Counted from the first letter of the stretch, positions 1 to 14,401 are shown. The stretch is DNA of 64,000 nt from Wurfbainia villosa (GCA_025175895.1 CM045988.1:88261137-88325136); one strand, 5' to 3'. The notes: generated by a model not told the origin, from the letters alone. Numbers and translations: made by a program.

Positions 1-45
1 AGAAAATTTGGGGACCAAATTTTTATTAGTGGGGGAGAATGTTAA
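1..45 (+). CDS. C-terminal end of Ty3/gypsy polyprotein (partial)
   Basis: The first base opens an in-frame tail of 14 sense codons, reading R-K-F-G-D-Q-I-F-I-S-G-G-E-C, then TAA. A short tail of this kind, ending just before a purine-rich tract and an LTR, is the usual end of plant gypsy polyproteins. The rest of pol lies to the left of the window. The Cys codon and the stop use the first six bases of the LTR, so coding and LTR overlap. Assignment to gypsy is inferred from the tail, the tract and the long LTR. Confidence 0.6.
   Translation, partial: RKFGDQIFISGGEC
28..39 (+). other. Polypurine tract of the left-edge gypsy element
   Basis: The purine-rich run AGTGGGGGAGAA directly precedes the TG of the LTR. 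This is where plus-strand DNA synthesis is primed during reverse transcription. It also codes for the last residues of the polyprotein. Confidence 0.65.
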
Positions 46-2796
46 ATACGGAAAATTTAAAAATACTAAATTAAATGGCCAAAAATTAAGAAAAATAATC
101 CTGAAAATTTTTCAAGATTTTTAGGGAATTTTAGGATTTTTTTCTGAATTTTTCTGGAATTAAACGAGGCCTGTACGAGAATTACAGGAATAATTAAATT
201 ACCGAGGGATTAATAAAAACCTAATCTAGGGTTAAGGTTAATTAATTGGACCAGTTTATTTTCCTTAAACCTAATCAATTAATCACCGGTTCTTATTTCT
301 CCAGTCGTTCCTCTCTACGGCGGTTTCTCCCTTCTTCCTCGCGATTTTTATTCTCGCAACCCCTCTTCTTCTCGCGACGCCTTCTTTCTTTCCCCGCGCC
401 GGATTTCTTCCTCGTGACACCATCTCCCCGCGTGTGCTTCATTCTCGCGACTTCTCTCCTCGCGCACGGTCGACGACCTCCGCACCTCTTCCTCGTCGAA
501 CAGCCAACTGCCGACGACCCCATCCTGTGGGAGAGCCAGCGGAGGGGAGGATCGATGATTGGGGCTTCGTCGGACGTCCTTGACCTCGGGAGCTAGGGAT
601 CGACAGCGGCTTCACACTGTCGGATTGGGGAGCTGCCTTGTGGTCGACGCTTGGCCGACGGGAGGGAGGGACTACCGGTGGTCGTCGGAGATAGAGCAGC
701 GACTGGCGTTGGATTTTTTCGGCAAAATGAGGAGATTAGGAAAGGGTTCCACTGTCGTTTGTCATCAAGAATAGGTAAGCGCCAATTTTGCTCCTTACCT
801 TGGGCGAGACCTAGGTCATAGGTGTGAATCTCTGTGGTTGAGCTCAATTTGTGAATTGGGCAGTGGTTTAGGGCAGTCGAGGATTTCTCCGGTGAACAGG
901 AAGTAAGGGCGTGAGACTGTTGGTAGAGTCCCAAGTGCTGGTAAGATATCCTTTTCCTATTATCGGTAGATTGTTGTGGTCGTTGTGTTGGTCGTTGGGT
1001 GTTTTGCTGGCTATTAAGGGGTCAAATGATGGCTGTGAGGTTTTGATTGGAGTGTTGAATGGTTGTGCACGGATGTGTGTGTGATGGGTTGGGTGTGAGT
1101 TAGTTCTTAGTGATCTATAGTTGGCTGGGTTGTTGATTTCGGTGTGATGTTGATCGGTTCTGTAATTATGTATGGAGGATTGATTAGGTTAAATAGGATA
1201 ACTAAATCAATCTAGTGGATCAGATATGAGGTCGATGTAGGATTCGATTCGATCATTTGTTGTATGCTAGAACTTAATGGTAATTATGTTGTATGCAAGT
1301 TTCGGTCACGAGGCAGGTCCACGGGTGTGACGATTGCATTATTTCGAGCATTTTAGCAGGCGGATATTTTGACTTGTCTTTTAGATATTGGCATATTGAT
1401 ATGCTTAGTTGGTTATAACTTACAATAATTTTTATGTTTTATCTGCCTTGTATGTCACTGTGCCATACATGATACATGCATTGCTATCTTAGTTGATACT
1501 ATCTTGTTACATGCACTTGATTAGCTTTTAGATATACCTTTCCTGTTTTAACTGGGTCATTGATATGTACTCATTTGTTTGTTCATATTATTCGGAGACG
1601 TATCTTGGTTGGTGTTACATGTTTTAGTGTCATGCACCATCTTGCATGATTGCATGCTGGCTGATCGGGGTTCCTTTATAGTTGAGCCCGCAGCCAGTTA
1701 CATGATCTGCACACACAGTTACTCATGGGTTAGTGGTACATCAGGAGAGTGTGTGCAGTAGTTCTGTCAGGCTCCGCTGATCCGCTCATGGGTAGCGGTG
1801 AGACAGCGTGGTAGCGGGCAGGGATCCTTCCTCTGGTCTACGATACTAGGAGATGAGAGCATTGCTCCCCCACTCTGTTTGGGGTAGAAGGATAGGTGTA
1901 CTCCGACAGCATCCTGTCCACTCGGTCACTCAGGAGCAGTGATGGCAGAGTGCACAATTGTCATAGCTCTACCCACTCGGCTTCACGATCGCGTGTGAGG
2001 CGGCTGACTAGCGTCAGGGGTGACCATGTCATTTGCATCGCATGCATATTGCATGGATGACATTTGTATTGTGTTTGCTGCATTTTGGTTGTTGCCTTGG
2101 ATGTTGCATATGATTGACATGCATATAGGATACATTTTTGTATTTGGTCTGACGATCTTATTTCTGCTAGTATGGCTCATACTCCTATGTCAGGATAGGA
2201 GATTCAGGTAAGTACAGTCTTTTCGCATTTCTATCTTGCATTTCCTATTGTTGATTAGGAGACTGTACTAGCATGATTATTATTGCTAGATATATCTTAC
2301 TAAGAATATCGACTATTATCCGCTGAGTTCATTGAACTTACCTCGTTGCATTATATCTATTTTAGGATGAAACTGTCAAGAGAGTCCAGCTGTCAATCCC
2401 CCTCGTCGTAATGGTTTTGTTTTGGTCCTAAGGTTTTGGTTTATTGACTAGAAGACATGTGTAGGACTGGTATTTTGGTTATATACTTGTGGATGTTTTG
2501 GTGATATTTGTTATTTCCTTATGGACTTTTATTCAGACTTTTATTCGATTGGTTTTGGTTGTGTTTTCCTGCTCATATGACAGAAGAGGTAAGTCTAGAT
2601 ATTGTAGACTTTTGTTATTTACTTTGATTGTTGGCCTGAGGCCTATTTATGATCTGCATGTGTGATTTTTGTTCCGGTCGTGTTGACCGATGTATAGTAG
2701 GTCATGTGGGTCTTGTATACAAAATTTATATTGTCACCTGTATAGGGGAGATGCTGTCGGATTTTCGTCTGGCGGGAACTCTCTCGGGGCGTGACA
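40..2796 (+). repeat. 3' LTR of a Ty3/gypsy element (2757 bp)
   Basis: It starts TGTTAAATAC immediately after a polypurine tract and the pol stop, and ends CGGGGCGTGACA. The length fits Del/Tekay-type chromovirus LTRs, which exceed 2 kb. Several open frames inside (for example at 246-596) have no recognisable domain and start at non-ATG codons, so I treat them as chance. The partner 5' LTR is outside the window, so the right boundary rests on the TG...CA rule alone. Confidence 0.65.
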
Positions 2797-3253
2797 GGTC
2801 GCGCATTCGGGACTTTTATTGCCAAGTCTCCAAACTTAGACTTTCGCCGCCAAGACTACACCCTTGGACTTACATGACCAAGACTACACACTTGGACTTT
2901 TTCCTTTGCCAAATATCTATATTTGGACTTTCTATTGCTAAAACTTCATCCTTGGACTTTTCCTTTACCAAATATTCATATTTAGACTTTTCCTTGCCAA
3001 TAATCCATCTTGGACTTTCCCTTGCCAAGAGTATATTATTGGACTTCTTCATTGCCAAGTCTCCAAACTTGAACTTTTCCTTGTCAAGTTTTCAAACTTG
3101 GACTTCCACTCGAGTCTCACTCGAGCTTGATCAACCTTGACTTGAGGTTGATTGCTCCAATAATATTGTTAAACCAATTGTCAAACATTAAAATCCTACT
3201 CAAGTCCTACTCGAATCTGGTCAATATTGATCTGGGATCGATTGCACAACACC
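2797..3253. repeat. Degenerate ~32-bp tandem repeats plus LTR-like tail
   Basis: From about 2810 to 3105 a unit of roughly 31-34 bp built on 'TTGGACTTT...CCTTGCCAA' recurs about nine times with much divergence. It is followed by a segment ending ATTGCACAACA, which resembles the ends of the copia LTRs elsewhere in the window (CTGCATCAACA, CTGCACTAACA). I infer the U3 repeats and terminus of an old copia LTR. There is no coding signal. Confidence 0.5.
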
Positions 3254-3931
3254 AGAGGCTAGCCTACAAACTCATCTACTTGACTATTACCATTCTAGAT
3301 ATCACATGTGCTATTAGCCAAATCAGCTAGCATATGCATGCACCCAAGATGAGTCATTGGAAGGCAACTAAAAGGATCTTTATATATCTTGATGGATCTC
3401 TAGGAAGAGAAATTTGTATGGAGAACAATGAAAGCTCCGATATTATAGGCTATTGTAATGCAGATTGGACTGAGACTCTCAAGATAGAAAATCAACTATT
3501 GGACACTTCATATTTATCGGAAGAAATTTAGTATCATGGAAAATCTCTAAGAAGCAATCGTGGTGTCCAGATTAAGTGCAATGATAGAATATAGGACTAT
3601 GACAACTGCAACTACGGGAATAGTCTAATTGAAGGCTTTAGTTGAAAAGTTGAAATGTATGGTCACAACTCCTACCAAATTTATTGTGATAATCAATCAA
3701 CTATTACCATTGCTTTAAATCCCTTTTTTCATGAGCGAACCAAATTAAATACATTGAAGTTGATTTTATGCATTAAAAGATAAGAAGACAAAATCATAAT
3801 AACCAGTACTTATATGCCAGGTCATGAACAATTTATTGATATTTTCAATAAGAAAATACAGTCAACAATATGTAAAACGTCCTCATCAAGTTACACCCCA
3901 TAGACATCTATTCACCAAACTTGAGATGGAA
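3254..3931 (+). pseudogene. Ty1/copia pol remnant (end of RT and RNase H)
   Basis: Plus-strand translation, with frame changes and stops, gives the copia C-terminal order. First comes a KLIYLT...DI...AISQIS block, then M-S-H-W-x-A-T-K-R-I with IGYCNADWTE (RNase H), then YCDNQS, then FHERTK and a PGHEQ...DIF block (RNase H C-terminus). At least three in-frame stops and several shifts break it, so it is a fossil. It ends next to a purine-rich stretch (GAGATGGAA) and an LTR, as expected for the 3' end of a plus-strand copia element. Confidence 0.75.
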
Positions 3932-4417
3932 TGTTGAAAATATGAAAGATAACCTAGATGGAAATCAACTATTATCTAGCTAAAATTTGTCATTATTTGG
4001 TTGGTCGACTAGCTAGCCATTGCTTGGTTATAAAATCAACTACTATTTGCCTAGTTTATCAAGCCATTAATTAGCTATTAAATCATTAGTTAATTGGCTG
4101 ATTTATACGTCATAAAATGGCTAATTAATTATCTTATATCTTATAAAATGTAAGTCCTTTCTCTCTTTAAAATATGAAGAAATCCTCTTTCACTCTTCTT
4201 GCAAGAAAAATTTATTGAGTCCTTTTCGATCTACTCTTTTTATTCTCAAACAAGAATGACAATTTTCCTCTCCTGCAAGAGAAAATTTTATTTCCTTTTA
4301 TAACAATACTCTTCTTGTAATATACTTTGTGAAGACAAGAATAAGTTTTTTGAAGAGCAGTGTTTGTCTTACGCATTTGTGAATTCAGATTTAAAAAAAT
4401 TCTATAAATGTTCAACA
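3932..4417 (+). repeat. 3' LTR of the decayed copia element (486 bp)
   Basis: It begins TGTTGAAAATATG directly after the pol remnant and ends GTTCAACA, an imperfect terminal inverted match (TGTTGA/TCAACA). The length is normal for copia. The partner LTR was not found, so the right end is tentative. Confidence 0.55.
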
Positions 4418-4494
4418 AGTTAAATATGGAAAAATTCACATTAATATGACTTTAAACACCTGTATGCAAGACCATTAATTTTGAATCATAAAAG

Positions 4495-5035
4495 TGATCA
4501 CTGTCATTCTGTAAACGAGTTAAGTCAAGTTAAATTTTATATTATTCAAATTTATTTGATAAAACAATCTATCCAAACCAAGTCAAGTCTAAAATGAGCT
4601 AAGTCATTGAATTAGTTTTTTAAGTTTGAGTTGGTTTCTTTATTATGAACTTGAATTTGATTCATTTAGATATTATTGACCTCTTAATTTAAGGTTGTTT
4701 AATTGTTTAAAGCTTTTGCATCTTGAAATTTGTTTGATTAACTAGTGAATCTGATATTACAAGCTCGCTTGTTTATTTTGAGAATTTAATTATTTATCTA
4801 TAATTTTGATAAATGTTTTGTTAATAAATATGATTTGCAAACTTTATTTATGAATATTATTCATGAGCTGTACATAATCTTTATTATATATATATATATA
4901 TATATATTAGTTCATTTAGTTTAATAAATTCTTCAAATTTATTCATTTAATTACGTTTTTATATGTTAACCAAATATAAATAAATTTTTATCAAATCAAA
5001 TATTAACAACATCTGATTCATTTATGGTCCTCACC
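4495..5035 (+). repeat. AT-rich dispersed repeat, copy 1
   Basis: A segment with ACGAGTTAAGTCAAGT near its start and CATTTATGGTCC at its end. Pieces in the same order recur, reverse-complemented, at 39512-39905 (GAGTTAAGTCAAGT; TATTTATCTAT...TTTGATAA; ATTCATG). No protein is encoded. The class is unknown, perhaps a small non-autonomous DNA element. Similarity was judged by eye. Confidence 0.4.
4885..4908. repeat. (TA)n microsatellite
   Basis: An uninterrupted run of about 12 TA units within AT-rich DNA, inside the dispersed repeat at 4495-5035. Confidence 0.9.
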
Positions 5036-7084
5036 ACCACTCCCATTCTACAGAAGAGCTTGATAATTTCACAATATTGGATCATCGGCTTTGCTTCTTT
5101 TGGCTCTGCAAAGTGGGAGTGTAGACTGAGTGCAGTGCTTTTAGTCTGATCTAGAAGACTCATCTACTTAACTAGAGACAAACTGGTTGGCCATTGTTGG
5201 ATCGAAGAGAAGGTTTGCAAAGATACTGAGAGCTATCCGATCAAATTTTTGGAATAGTTAACCGAGATATCTGAACAAACTGCTCAGATATTTGACTGAT
5301 CTAGGCCACGGATCCAGGCCTGATGGCCTAGGCCTTTAATTGTTCACCAACTTTTCTCGCCAAATGCATTTCACAGAAAGAAAAATCATCATCATGTTCT
5401 CGGTGTAGACGTCCACTGAATAAAAAATAAGAGGGAACATATGCCCATTTTAATCAGCTTCCATCAGCGAGATCTGTATCAAAGCACACGTTTGATACCT
5501 ATCACTGTTAAGGCCTGTCCAATTGAAGATACTCTACTGCTTAGACGCTTCGTAAGTTTGCAACTACATGGAATTTGGAATAATTAACACTTTCATGGAA
5601 TGAAAAGATTTTTTGGCACGAAGAAGCTAGATATATCCACCAAAGAATAGAATCGGATACTACTGCGATGCATTAAGCAACTGATATGGGATGTCATGGG
5701 GAATATCATTATGTTTATGTGGCCATTTCATTTGTTGCATGATCCTCTTTGTGACAACAATCTCTTTACACTGAATATAGTGTCCTTACCTGTTGCTTGA
5801 TCTCCAATGATATTAATTCGTTTTATCAGGGAAAAAGGCATTAATTGTGAATGGATGTGTTTGTGTATTTAGTCCCCAAATTCTTGATCAAATTGATGAC
5901 AGCAATGTTTGTTGAGCTTATCACTATGTTTGCATCTTAGAACTTAGTGCTACTGCATAACGGGTACATACATATATACATGGTTACCTTATATATGTGA
6001 TTGAATCTTTTGCAAGAGAAAGCAGATTCTTTTCTTCTTTACGAAGCAGTATGATATATGTGCCTGATTCAAGGGTTCTATTTCCATCAAATGATCGATG
6101 TTCATGCTTGTAGCTAGCCTTCTGCTTTGAATAATCAATTTTTGCACGCTTCTGTTGTGCAATTCTCATTGCACATATGTCTAAGCAATTGTTCTCCTTT
6201 AGACCATTGATCAAAAATCGGTGATTTAATTTGCAACTTCTTTTAATTTGTTTAACAAATAATTAAGCACTAATTAGCTTTGTAGCTGCAATTGTTGGGG
6301 AAAAGATATGCACGATAGAATAGGCAATGTAGGCGAAGCTAGCTTTCTGATTAAAATATGCATTTCTGAAAAGCTTATGCTTTTTTTTTTCTTATTAAAA
6401 GCTGGTAATGGCATAATCATTGTACTGTCATTACAATGCATGATGCATAAAATAATAGAGAGCAATCGATCTCGAAGCAAACACTTGCTCTTCGAAGCAA
6501 GATGAAAGGCACGAAAAAGCTAAGTAAAAGATCCAAGCCCGTCGATGAATCTTTGACAAGACAAGCTGAATCTTTAGCTTTAACGTCGTCGTCCATGGAA
6601 GTGCAAGACAGACGACATTGATCTTTAGCATGAAATGCATGACAACAATTAACAGCATGCTGAGCCAAGACAGAAAGTAGTGGTGCAAATGTGTGTCTGC
6701 TGGAGTGAGTAGCTAGGTAGCTAGCTACCTTTGATTTCATCTGTCAAAGATATGCACTCAAAGGAGGGAAAGGGTGCTGCTAGATATCGTATCGACAGCG
6801 AAGCTGATGAAAGTAGGGCACTTTCTCACTTTAATCGAGTTTGATTTGATTCGAGTGGAATGAGTTAACGTGTCATTAAGATGGTCGAGAGTTTGATTTC
6901 AACCAAGCACGCAGGTTCCGATTACTGCAAACATGAACTAAATCTGAGGATTTCTTAGGATAGAAGCCAAAGTGAACGACGACATTGCATGATGATATAT
7001 ATATTGGATTTTCTTGAGGCCGGAGAATGATTAGAACATCAACGTTGATTGATCTAAGAATAAGAGAGTTTAAACTAAAAGATT
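5036..7084. other. Intergenic DNA, no gene recognised
   Basis: Both strands hold only short open frames (longest about 107 codons at 6417-6740, minus) without recognisable domains or splice-consistent extensions. Composition is AT-rich. A perfect 16-bp palindrome lies at 6715-6730. I see no RNA gene. Confidence 0.6.
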
Positions 7085-7363
7085 TATTTTTCCAACAATT
7101 TTTTTTCCGTTGCAAAATCTACAGTAAAAAATAATTTTTCATCACAAATCTACGACGAAATTTATTTTTGTTGCTAATCTGGGAAAATTAAAAAAAAATA
7201 TCATGATAAATTTTACTTATTTTCTCTATTTTACAATAAACACATACAACAATATAAACTAATTCACATATCGAATTTCATAATAATCTAATAAATGAAA
7301 ATAATTCAATACCAAATCAATATTTATATAACAAATATAAGCGTAACTTACAAGACATGGATA

Positions 7364-9010
7364 TCAAATGTGATAAGTCAAGTAACATTTACATACAACA
7401 AATTCAAATGTAACCACCATCATCACCATCATCATCAAAAAAAATACATCATCATTGTCATTATAGGGATCAGCAGGAGGACCAGATCGAGGAGGAAGTT
7501 GACTTGCACTAGATGTTAATTGAAGATGCTGCTTAATTAACATATGTTGCCTCCGAAATTCGTTCATCTGTTCATTTAATTCCTTTACTTCCTGATCTCT
7601 TTGTCTCGATTCATTTTTCTTCTGCGCTAGTAACTCTTTCAAATGACTAACCTCTTCGGTCAATTGATTTATTTCTGCTTTTACTGTCGGTGAGGATGAA
7701 GAAGAAGCACTAGAGGCTTTATAGGTTCAGCTCAAAGAACCGAGGCCAATTATTCTTCCACTTTTCACCCCTCCAGTTGCTTCGAGCCATAAATTGATAT
7801 TGCTAACAGAAGGCTCAGAGTCGCCTACATCATCACTTACACCTGAATTTATCTGTGCAAGTTCATCGTATTTCTCCTGTTTTGAAAAAAAAGTTAAATA
7901 ATAACAAAATACAGCAAAACTTTTAAAATTATAAACTTTCATTATTCTAGCTCTCTCCCCACTCCACGTCTTATCTTTCTTTTGGAATGTACGGGTGAAA
8001 GTGTTTATGAATAATAGCTCAGTCCTCGTCTCCTGGACCTAAACAAACATTGTTATAATTTATAAATTAGTGAGTATTAGATTACAAAATTAGAATTTGA
8101 AAAGACTCACCAATCGATATCTATGCTCATCGATATTAATTGAGCCACCTGCATACGTGGCAGACATAGTACCGGAATTACAATGTTGATTTTTTTTATT
8201 CAGCTCACTCCTCCGTTTGCTATCCTCATATCCCCAATATGCAACAATTTTATTCCAATTCTCCTCAGTTATACAGTGTGACTTTTTATTTCTGATTTTC
8301 GCATGACTGAGTATGTGTTTCTGATATGGTCGCCACACTTTTTCTTGAAAATCCTCCTAATCTCTAGTGTTTCACTCTCCTCCCAAGTAAATAACCGCTG
8401 TAGTAGAGAAAAATTGAATTGATTATATTAACTGCAATTTTATGTACAAAATGATTTAAATAATTTACCTTTAACTCATTCCACCACAAATTTTTTATTT
8501 CTTCCGGCGTGCTTGTATAAGTCATAGAAGCTTCGCCCCAATGGTTATTCACTATTTTATTCACCTCATGAATAACATGTACAGAATTTTTAAATCTAAC
8601 ATAAAATAAAAACAAACCATGTTAGATACTTATAAAAATATATATCGTATTAAAAACATAGATAATTTAAAACTTGAATACTTATGAATCTCCGCGTGGA
8701 GATATCAACTCTCGCATATCTTCCTTCTCGACGAGTGATTGTTGTACTTGGGAAGATACATTAGCAGGTATCTGTTGAGAACCATAAGATCCTGCAACTG
8801 AAGAAGAGGTGGAGGGCATATTTTCTGCAAGAGCATCAAACTATGCAGGGGTTGAAGCAGAGAAAGACTGTGATCTTCCATCGCTACTCCGTCTATGACC
8901 ACCATGTCAAAATTAATAATCATAATTATTAAAAGAATATGACAGTAAAAAAAAGAATTACATTTGCTTATCGAATTTATAATATGAACAATACAAAAAA
9001 TTACCATATT
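7364..9010 (-). pseudogene. CACTA second ORF (TnpA-like / Transposase_24-type), broken
   Basis: Minus-strand pieces at 8364-8615, 8090-8338, 7727-7942 and 7364-7663 form a degenerate gene. The first two carry features of the plant transposase family that accompanies TNP2: an EIKNLWWNELK block, a basic N-R/K-K segment and a T-Y-A-G-G-S-I motif followed by H. The last piece is a predicted coiled coil (VSHLKELLAQKKNESRQRDQ, then a heptad-like stretch) ending in a proline/aspartate tail, typical of the C-terminus. The product would bind subterminal repeats together with the transposase. Exon joins were not resolved. Confidence 0.6.
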
Positions 9011-9291
9011 CATAGCAACTGGATAACCTATAAAAAAGACGGTTCATTAATATATCAAATATATGAAATTTAAAATTAGACAGTAAATAGAAACATAATT
9101 GATACTGAATAAATGTTACCCATAATTATAAATCAAAGTCCGCATTGTGATTTTCATCCTGGTTATACATCTATTCGATCTCATCATTGTCATCGTCATC
9201 CTCTAAATTAAATTTCTCATCTTCATCCTCATTCATTTCACATGCATCAACGACTATTACTACACCGTTGGGATCTCGTAATGTTGAAATA

Positions 9292-9591
9292 TTATATTCT
9301 TCGATATGAAATATATTTGACAACTTCATCTTGTTGATATGCTATGTTTTCCAGATATTCCTCAATTTTTTTATGTGCTTTTGGTTTACAAACAGCCCAC
9401 CAATCACTTTTATCTCGTCTCAGACTAGGATATGAAGCATAAAATACTTGAATCACTTGTTGTGCTAACACAAATGGTTCATACCTCTTGTATAATTTTT
9501 TATAATTTATTTCAACCAAATTAAATTGTGGATACACCCTCATATTTTTGATAGGGTCAAAACAACGATACATAAATAAAATAACTCGCAA
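9292..9591 (-). pseudogene. CACTA transposase, DUF4216-type C-terminal domain
   Basis: The reading has the pattern VILFMYRCFDP...RVYPQFNLVEINYKK, then YEPFVLAQQVIQVFY and YPSLRRDKSDWWAVCKPKA. This matches the domain known as DUF4216, normally found at the C-terminus of plant TNP2 transposases. It lies downstream of the DUF4218 part in transcription order, as expected. The frame is intact for about 99 codons but isolated by stops on both sides. Confidence 0.7.
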
Positions 9592-10112
9592 ATCTGAGTC
9601 TGAGTACGTTACCTCTAAATTTCATCTAGCATGTCATAAAAATCATTTCTTACATCTCCATCATTAGATGACTGAACACAAACCCCACTATTCATTATAG
9701 CTTTCTCAATTCCATATTCTTCAGTATGAAAATTATATCCGTTTATGAAATATATCAGTCAAGTTTTCACCACTGAGTTTGGATCCCATGACAGATGCTT
9801 TACTAATTCTTGCTCAATATGAGCGTGATTATTAAGAACCTAAAGTCAAATAAGTATGTGTTAAAGTCAAGATTTATCCAATTTATTATCATAGACTACT
9901 TACATATTTTTCGAACCATGGTAAATTCTTTATTACAAATACGATCAAACTCATGCTCCAGAAGCTCAGAATATAGGATTTGGAAAATCCTACCATAAAA
10001 TTAAATAAAACATGAATAACAATTTACAATATATGAAATATATAATATAACATTTATATACTCACTCGAAATACGACGTTACTTCTAGAAATGTGTGAGA
10101 TGCTCGTCACTC
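9592..10112 (-). pseudogene. CACTA transposase, decayed stretch between DUF4218 and DUF4216
   Basis: AT-rich DNA between the two recognisable transposase domains. No continuous frame is present. It probably holds the decayed linker and intron sequence of the same gene. Nothing else is recognised here. Confidence 0.4.
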
Positions 10113-10617
10113 TTAACCAGTTAAGTATCTACTTGTACAAGATTCACTCAGTCGACCAAGGTAGTTAAAAATTGAGAATGCCTCCAAATTGGTATTAATA
10201 GAACCCTCATCATTTCTTTCTGCTCTTCGACTTTTGCATTGAACGTGAGATTCAAAATAATATAATACAAAAGTTGTAACTTCGTCCATAATATATGCAT
10301 TAACAATAGAAGTCTCAACATGAGCCTTATTTTTCACCTTTTTTTTTAAGTGATAGAGGAATCTAAAAGTAATAAAATAAAATGTATTAGAAATTAATTT
10401 ATACTAAAATTAATCAAATGCACTACAATGATAAAAAAAAGAAAAAGTTCACCTTTTAAATGGATATATCCATTGAAATTGAATAGGACCTTTAACTTTA
10501 GCCTCATATGGCAAGTGAACCAAAAGATGTTCCATGGAATCAAAAAATATCGGTGGAAATATTCTTTATAAGTTATACAAAATGATCGGAATGTCTCTCT
10601 CTAATGTCTCCATGTGT
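10113..10617 (-). pseudogene. CACTA transposase, DUF4218-type domain (3' side of the gypsy insertion)
   Basis: The minus strand gives ERDIPIILYNL, then a stop, then IFPPIFFDSMEHLLVHLPYE (the DUF4218 signature) and the piece starting KNKAHVETSIVNAYIMDE. It continues the reading frame that ends at 18527, on the other side of the inserted gypsy element. A TAA after YNL and a shift near 10340 break it. Confidence 0.75.
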
Positions 10618-10622
10618 GAATG
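10618..10622. other. Target-site duplication GAATG (left)
   Basis: A five-base direct repeat flanks the gypsy element. The partner is at 18522-18526. Both copies fall inside the CACTA transposase coding sequence. Confidence 0.9.
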
Positions 10623-12638
<2,016 letters not shown>

Positions 12639-12689
12639 ATCCCTTATACCTTATAAAAGTTTCGTCCTCGAAACTTAGAACAGCTCGGG

Positions 12690-14317
12690 GTACTTTTGCT
12701 TCATGTCATCCTCACGTTCTCAGGTTGTTTCTTCAAACTTTTGACTTTGCCATAAGACTTTTACTAACGGTATTTCTTTATTTATTAGTTTCCTGATTGC
12801 TCGATCTATTATCTGAATTGGTCGACTTTCATAACTTAGATTTGTCTGAATCTGTACCGTTTGTGGCTCAATCACTTGGTTGGTGTCTGGGACGTGCTTC
12901 TTAAGCATTGAAACATTAAATACATTGTGGATAACTGACATTTCCTGTGGTAGCTCTAGCTCATAAGCTACCTTACCAACTCTCTTGGTGATCAGGTAGG
13001 GGCCTACATATCTAGGACTTAACTTGCCTTTCTTCCCAAACCTCATTACCCCTTTCATAGGAGATACCTTAATGAACACTGAATCTCTGACTTGGAACTC
13101 TAGGGTGCGTTGACATTACAGAACTCTTCTGCCGACTCTGGGCAGTCTATCCTTTGGTGTATGTTCTTTATAGCTTTGGTGACGTCATCTATAAAATTAG
13201 TCTTGAGTCCCATTTCTTTCTTCTCGCCACCCTCATACCAACACATAGGTGATCTGCATCTCCTTCCATACAAGGCTTCATAAGATGTCATTCCAATTGT
13301 GGTTTGATAACTATTATTATAGGCAAACTCTGCCAAACACAAATATTTGCACTAACTTCCTTTAAAATCAAAGGCACAAGCTCTTAGCATATCCTCCAGA
13401 ATCTGATTCACTCTTTCTGTTTGCCCATCTGTCTGAGGATGAAATGCAGTGCTGAATCGTAGCTTAGTGTCGAGGGCTATTTGAACACACTCCCAGAAGT
13501 GTGAAGTGAAGCGTCTATCTCTATCAGAGATAATAGTCTTAGGTACTCCATGCAGTCTAATCACTTCCTTGATGTATAATTGGGTTAACTGCTCCATGGA
13601 GTATGATATTCTGATAGACATGAAGTGAGTAGACTTTGTCAATCTATCGACACCTACCCAAATAGAATCGTAGCCATTGGTTGTTTTGGGCAGTTCCACT
13701 ATGAAATCCATGGATAGTTCCTCCCACTTCCATTCTGAAATCTGGATAGGCTGTAGAACTCCTCCTGGTCTCTGGTGTTCGACTTTCACTCTCTGACATG
13801 TCAGATAAGTGCTAACATACTTAGCCATGCCCCTCTCCATACCAAGCCACCAGAATTTTCCTTTCATATCTTGATACATCTTGGTGGATCCAGGATGCAT
13901 CGAATATGGGGTCCCATGAGCTTCTTTTAGGATCTTCTTTCTTAAGTCTGGGTCGTTGGGGATACATATACGTTCACCCAAATATAATACTCCACTATCA
14001 GAGACATGGAATCCTTCATCCTTCCTTTCTTGGATCTCTTGCTTGATCCTTTGGATGCTAGGATCTTTGTCCTGTTTCGCTAATATATCCTCGAACAGTG
14101 TAGGTACTATGGTCAAGGCGGAGAGCTGTCCAGAAATGATCTCAACCCCAAAATTCATTATCTCTTTCTCCAGTGGTTGGGATAGTGTTGCTAGGGACAT
14201 CAAAGTGATGCATGATTTTCTACTCAGCGCGTCTACTACTTTGTTTGCCTTTCCAGGATGGTAGTGGATTTCACAGTCATAGTCCTTTACCAGCTCAAGC
14301 CATCTGTGATGTTGCAT
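12690..14317 (-). pseudogene. Chromovirus pol: RNase H end, integrase, chromodomain
   Basis: The frame at 13352-14317 (321 codons) starts at the RNase H end (HHRWLELVKDYDCEIHYHPG). It then has the integrase zinc-binding region (HPGSTKMYQDMKGKFWWLGM...YVSTYLTCQ, first Cys replaced) and the catalytic core with SMDFIVELP, IISDRDRRFTSHF and the HPQTDGQTERVNQ segment (D-D-E). The frame at 13100-13342 continues with LAEFAYNNSYQ...EALYGRRCRSP. The one at 12720-13079 has the LSPRYVGPYLI block and ends in a chromodomain (RPIQIIDRAIRKL...VLWQSQKFEETT). The three pieces are separated by stops or shifts. The chromodomain places the element among chromoviruses. Confidence 0.9.
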
Positions 14318-14401
14318 ATTCAGATTCTTCTGAGTGAAGAAATACTTCAGACTCTAGTGATCTCTGTAAATCTTGCATTGGACTCCATATAGGTAATGTC
14401 T

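Noticed and set aside
246..934. Open frames in the first 1 kb, both strands
   Set aside because: They lie inside a gypsy LTR, overlap on both strands, lack domains and begin at non-ATG codons.
7410..7450. His-rich stretch (CATCACCATCAT run)
   Set aside because: It is a short trinucleotide repeat opposite the coiled-coil tail of the CACTA second ORF, not a metal-binding protein.
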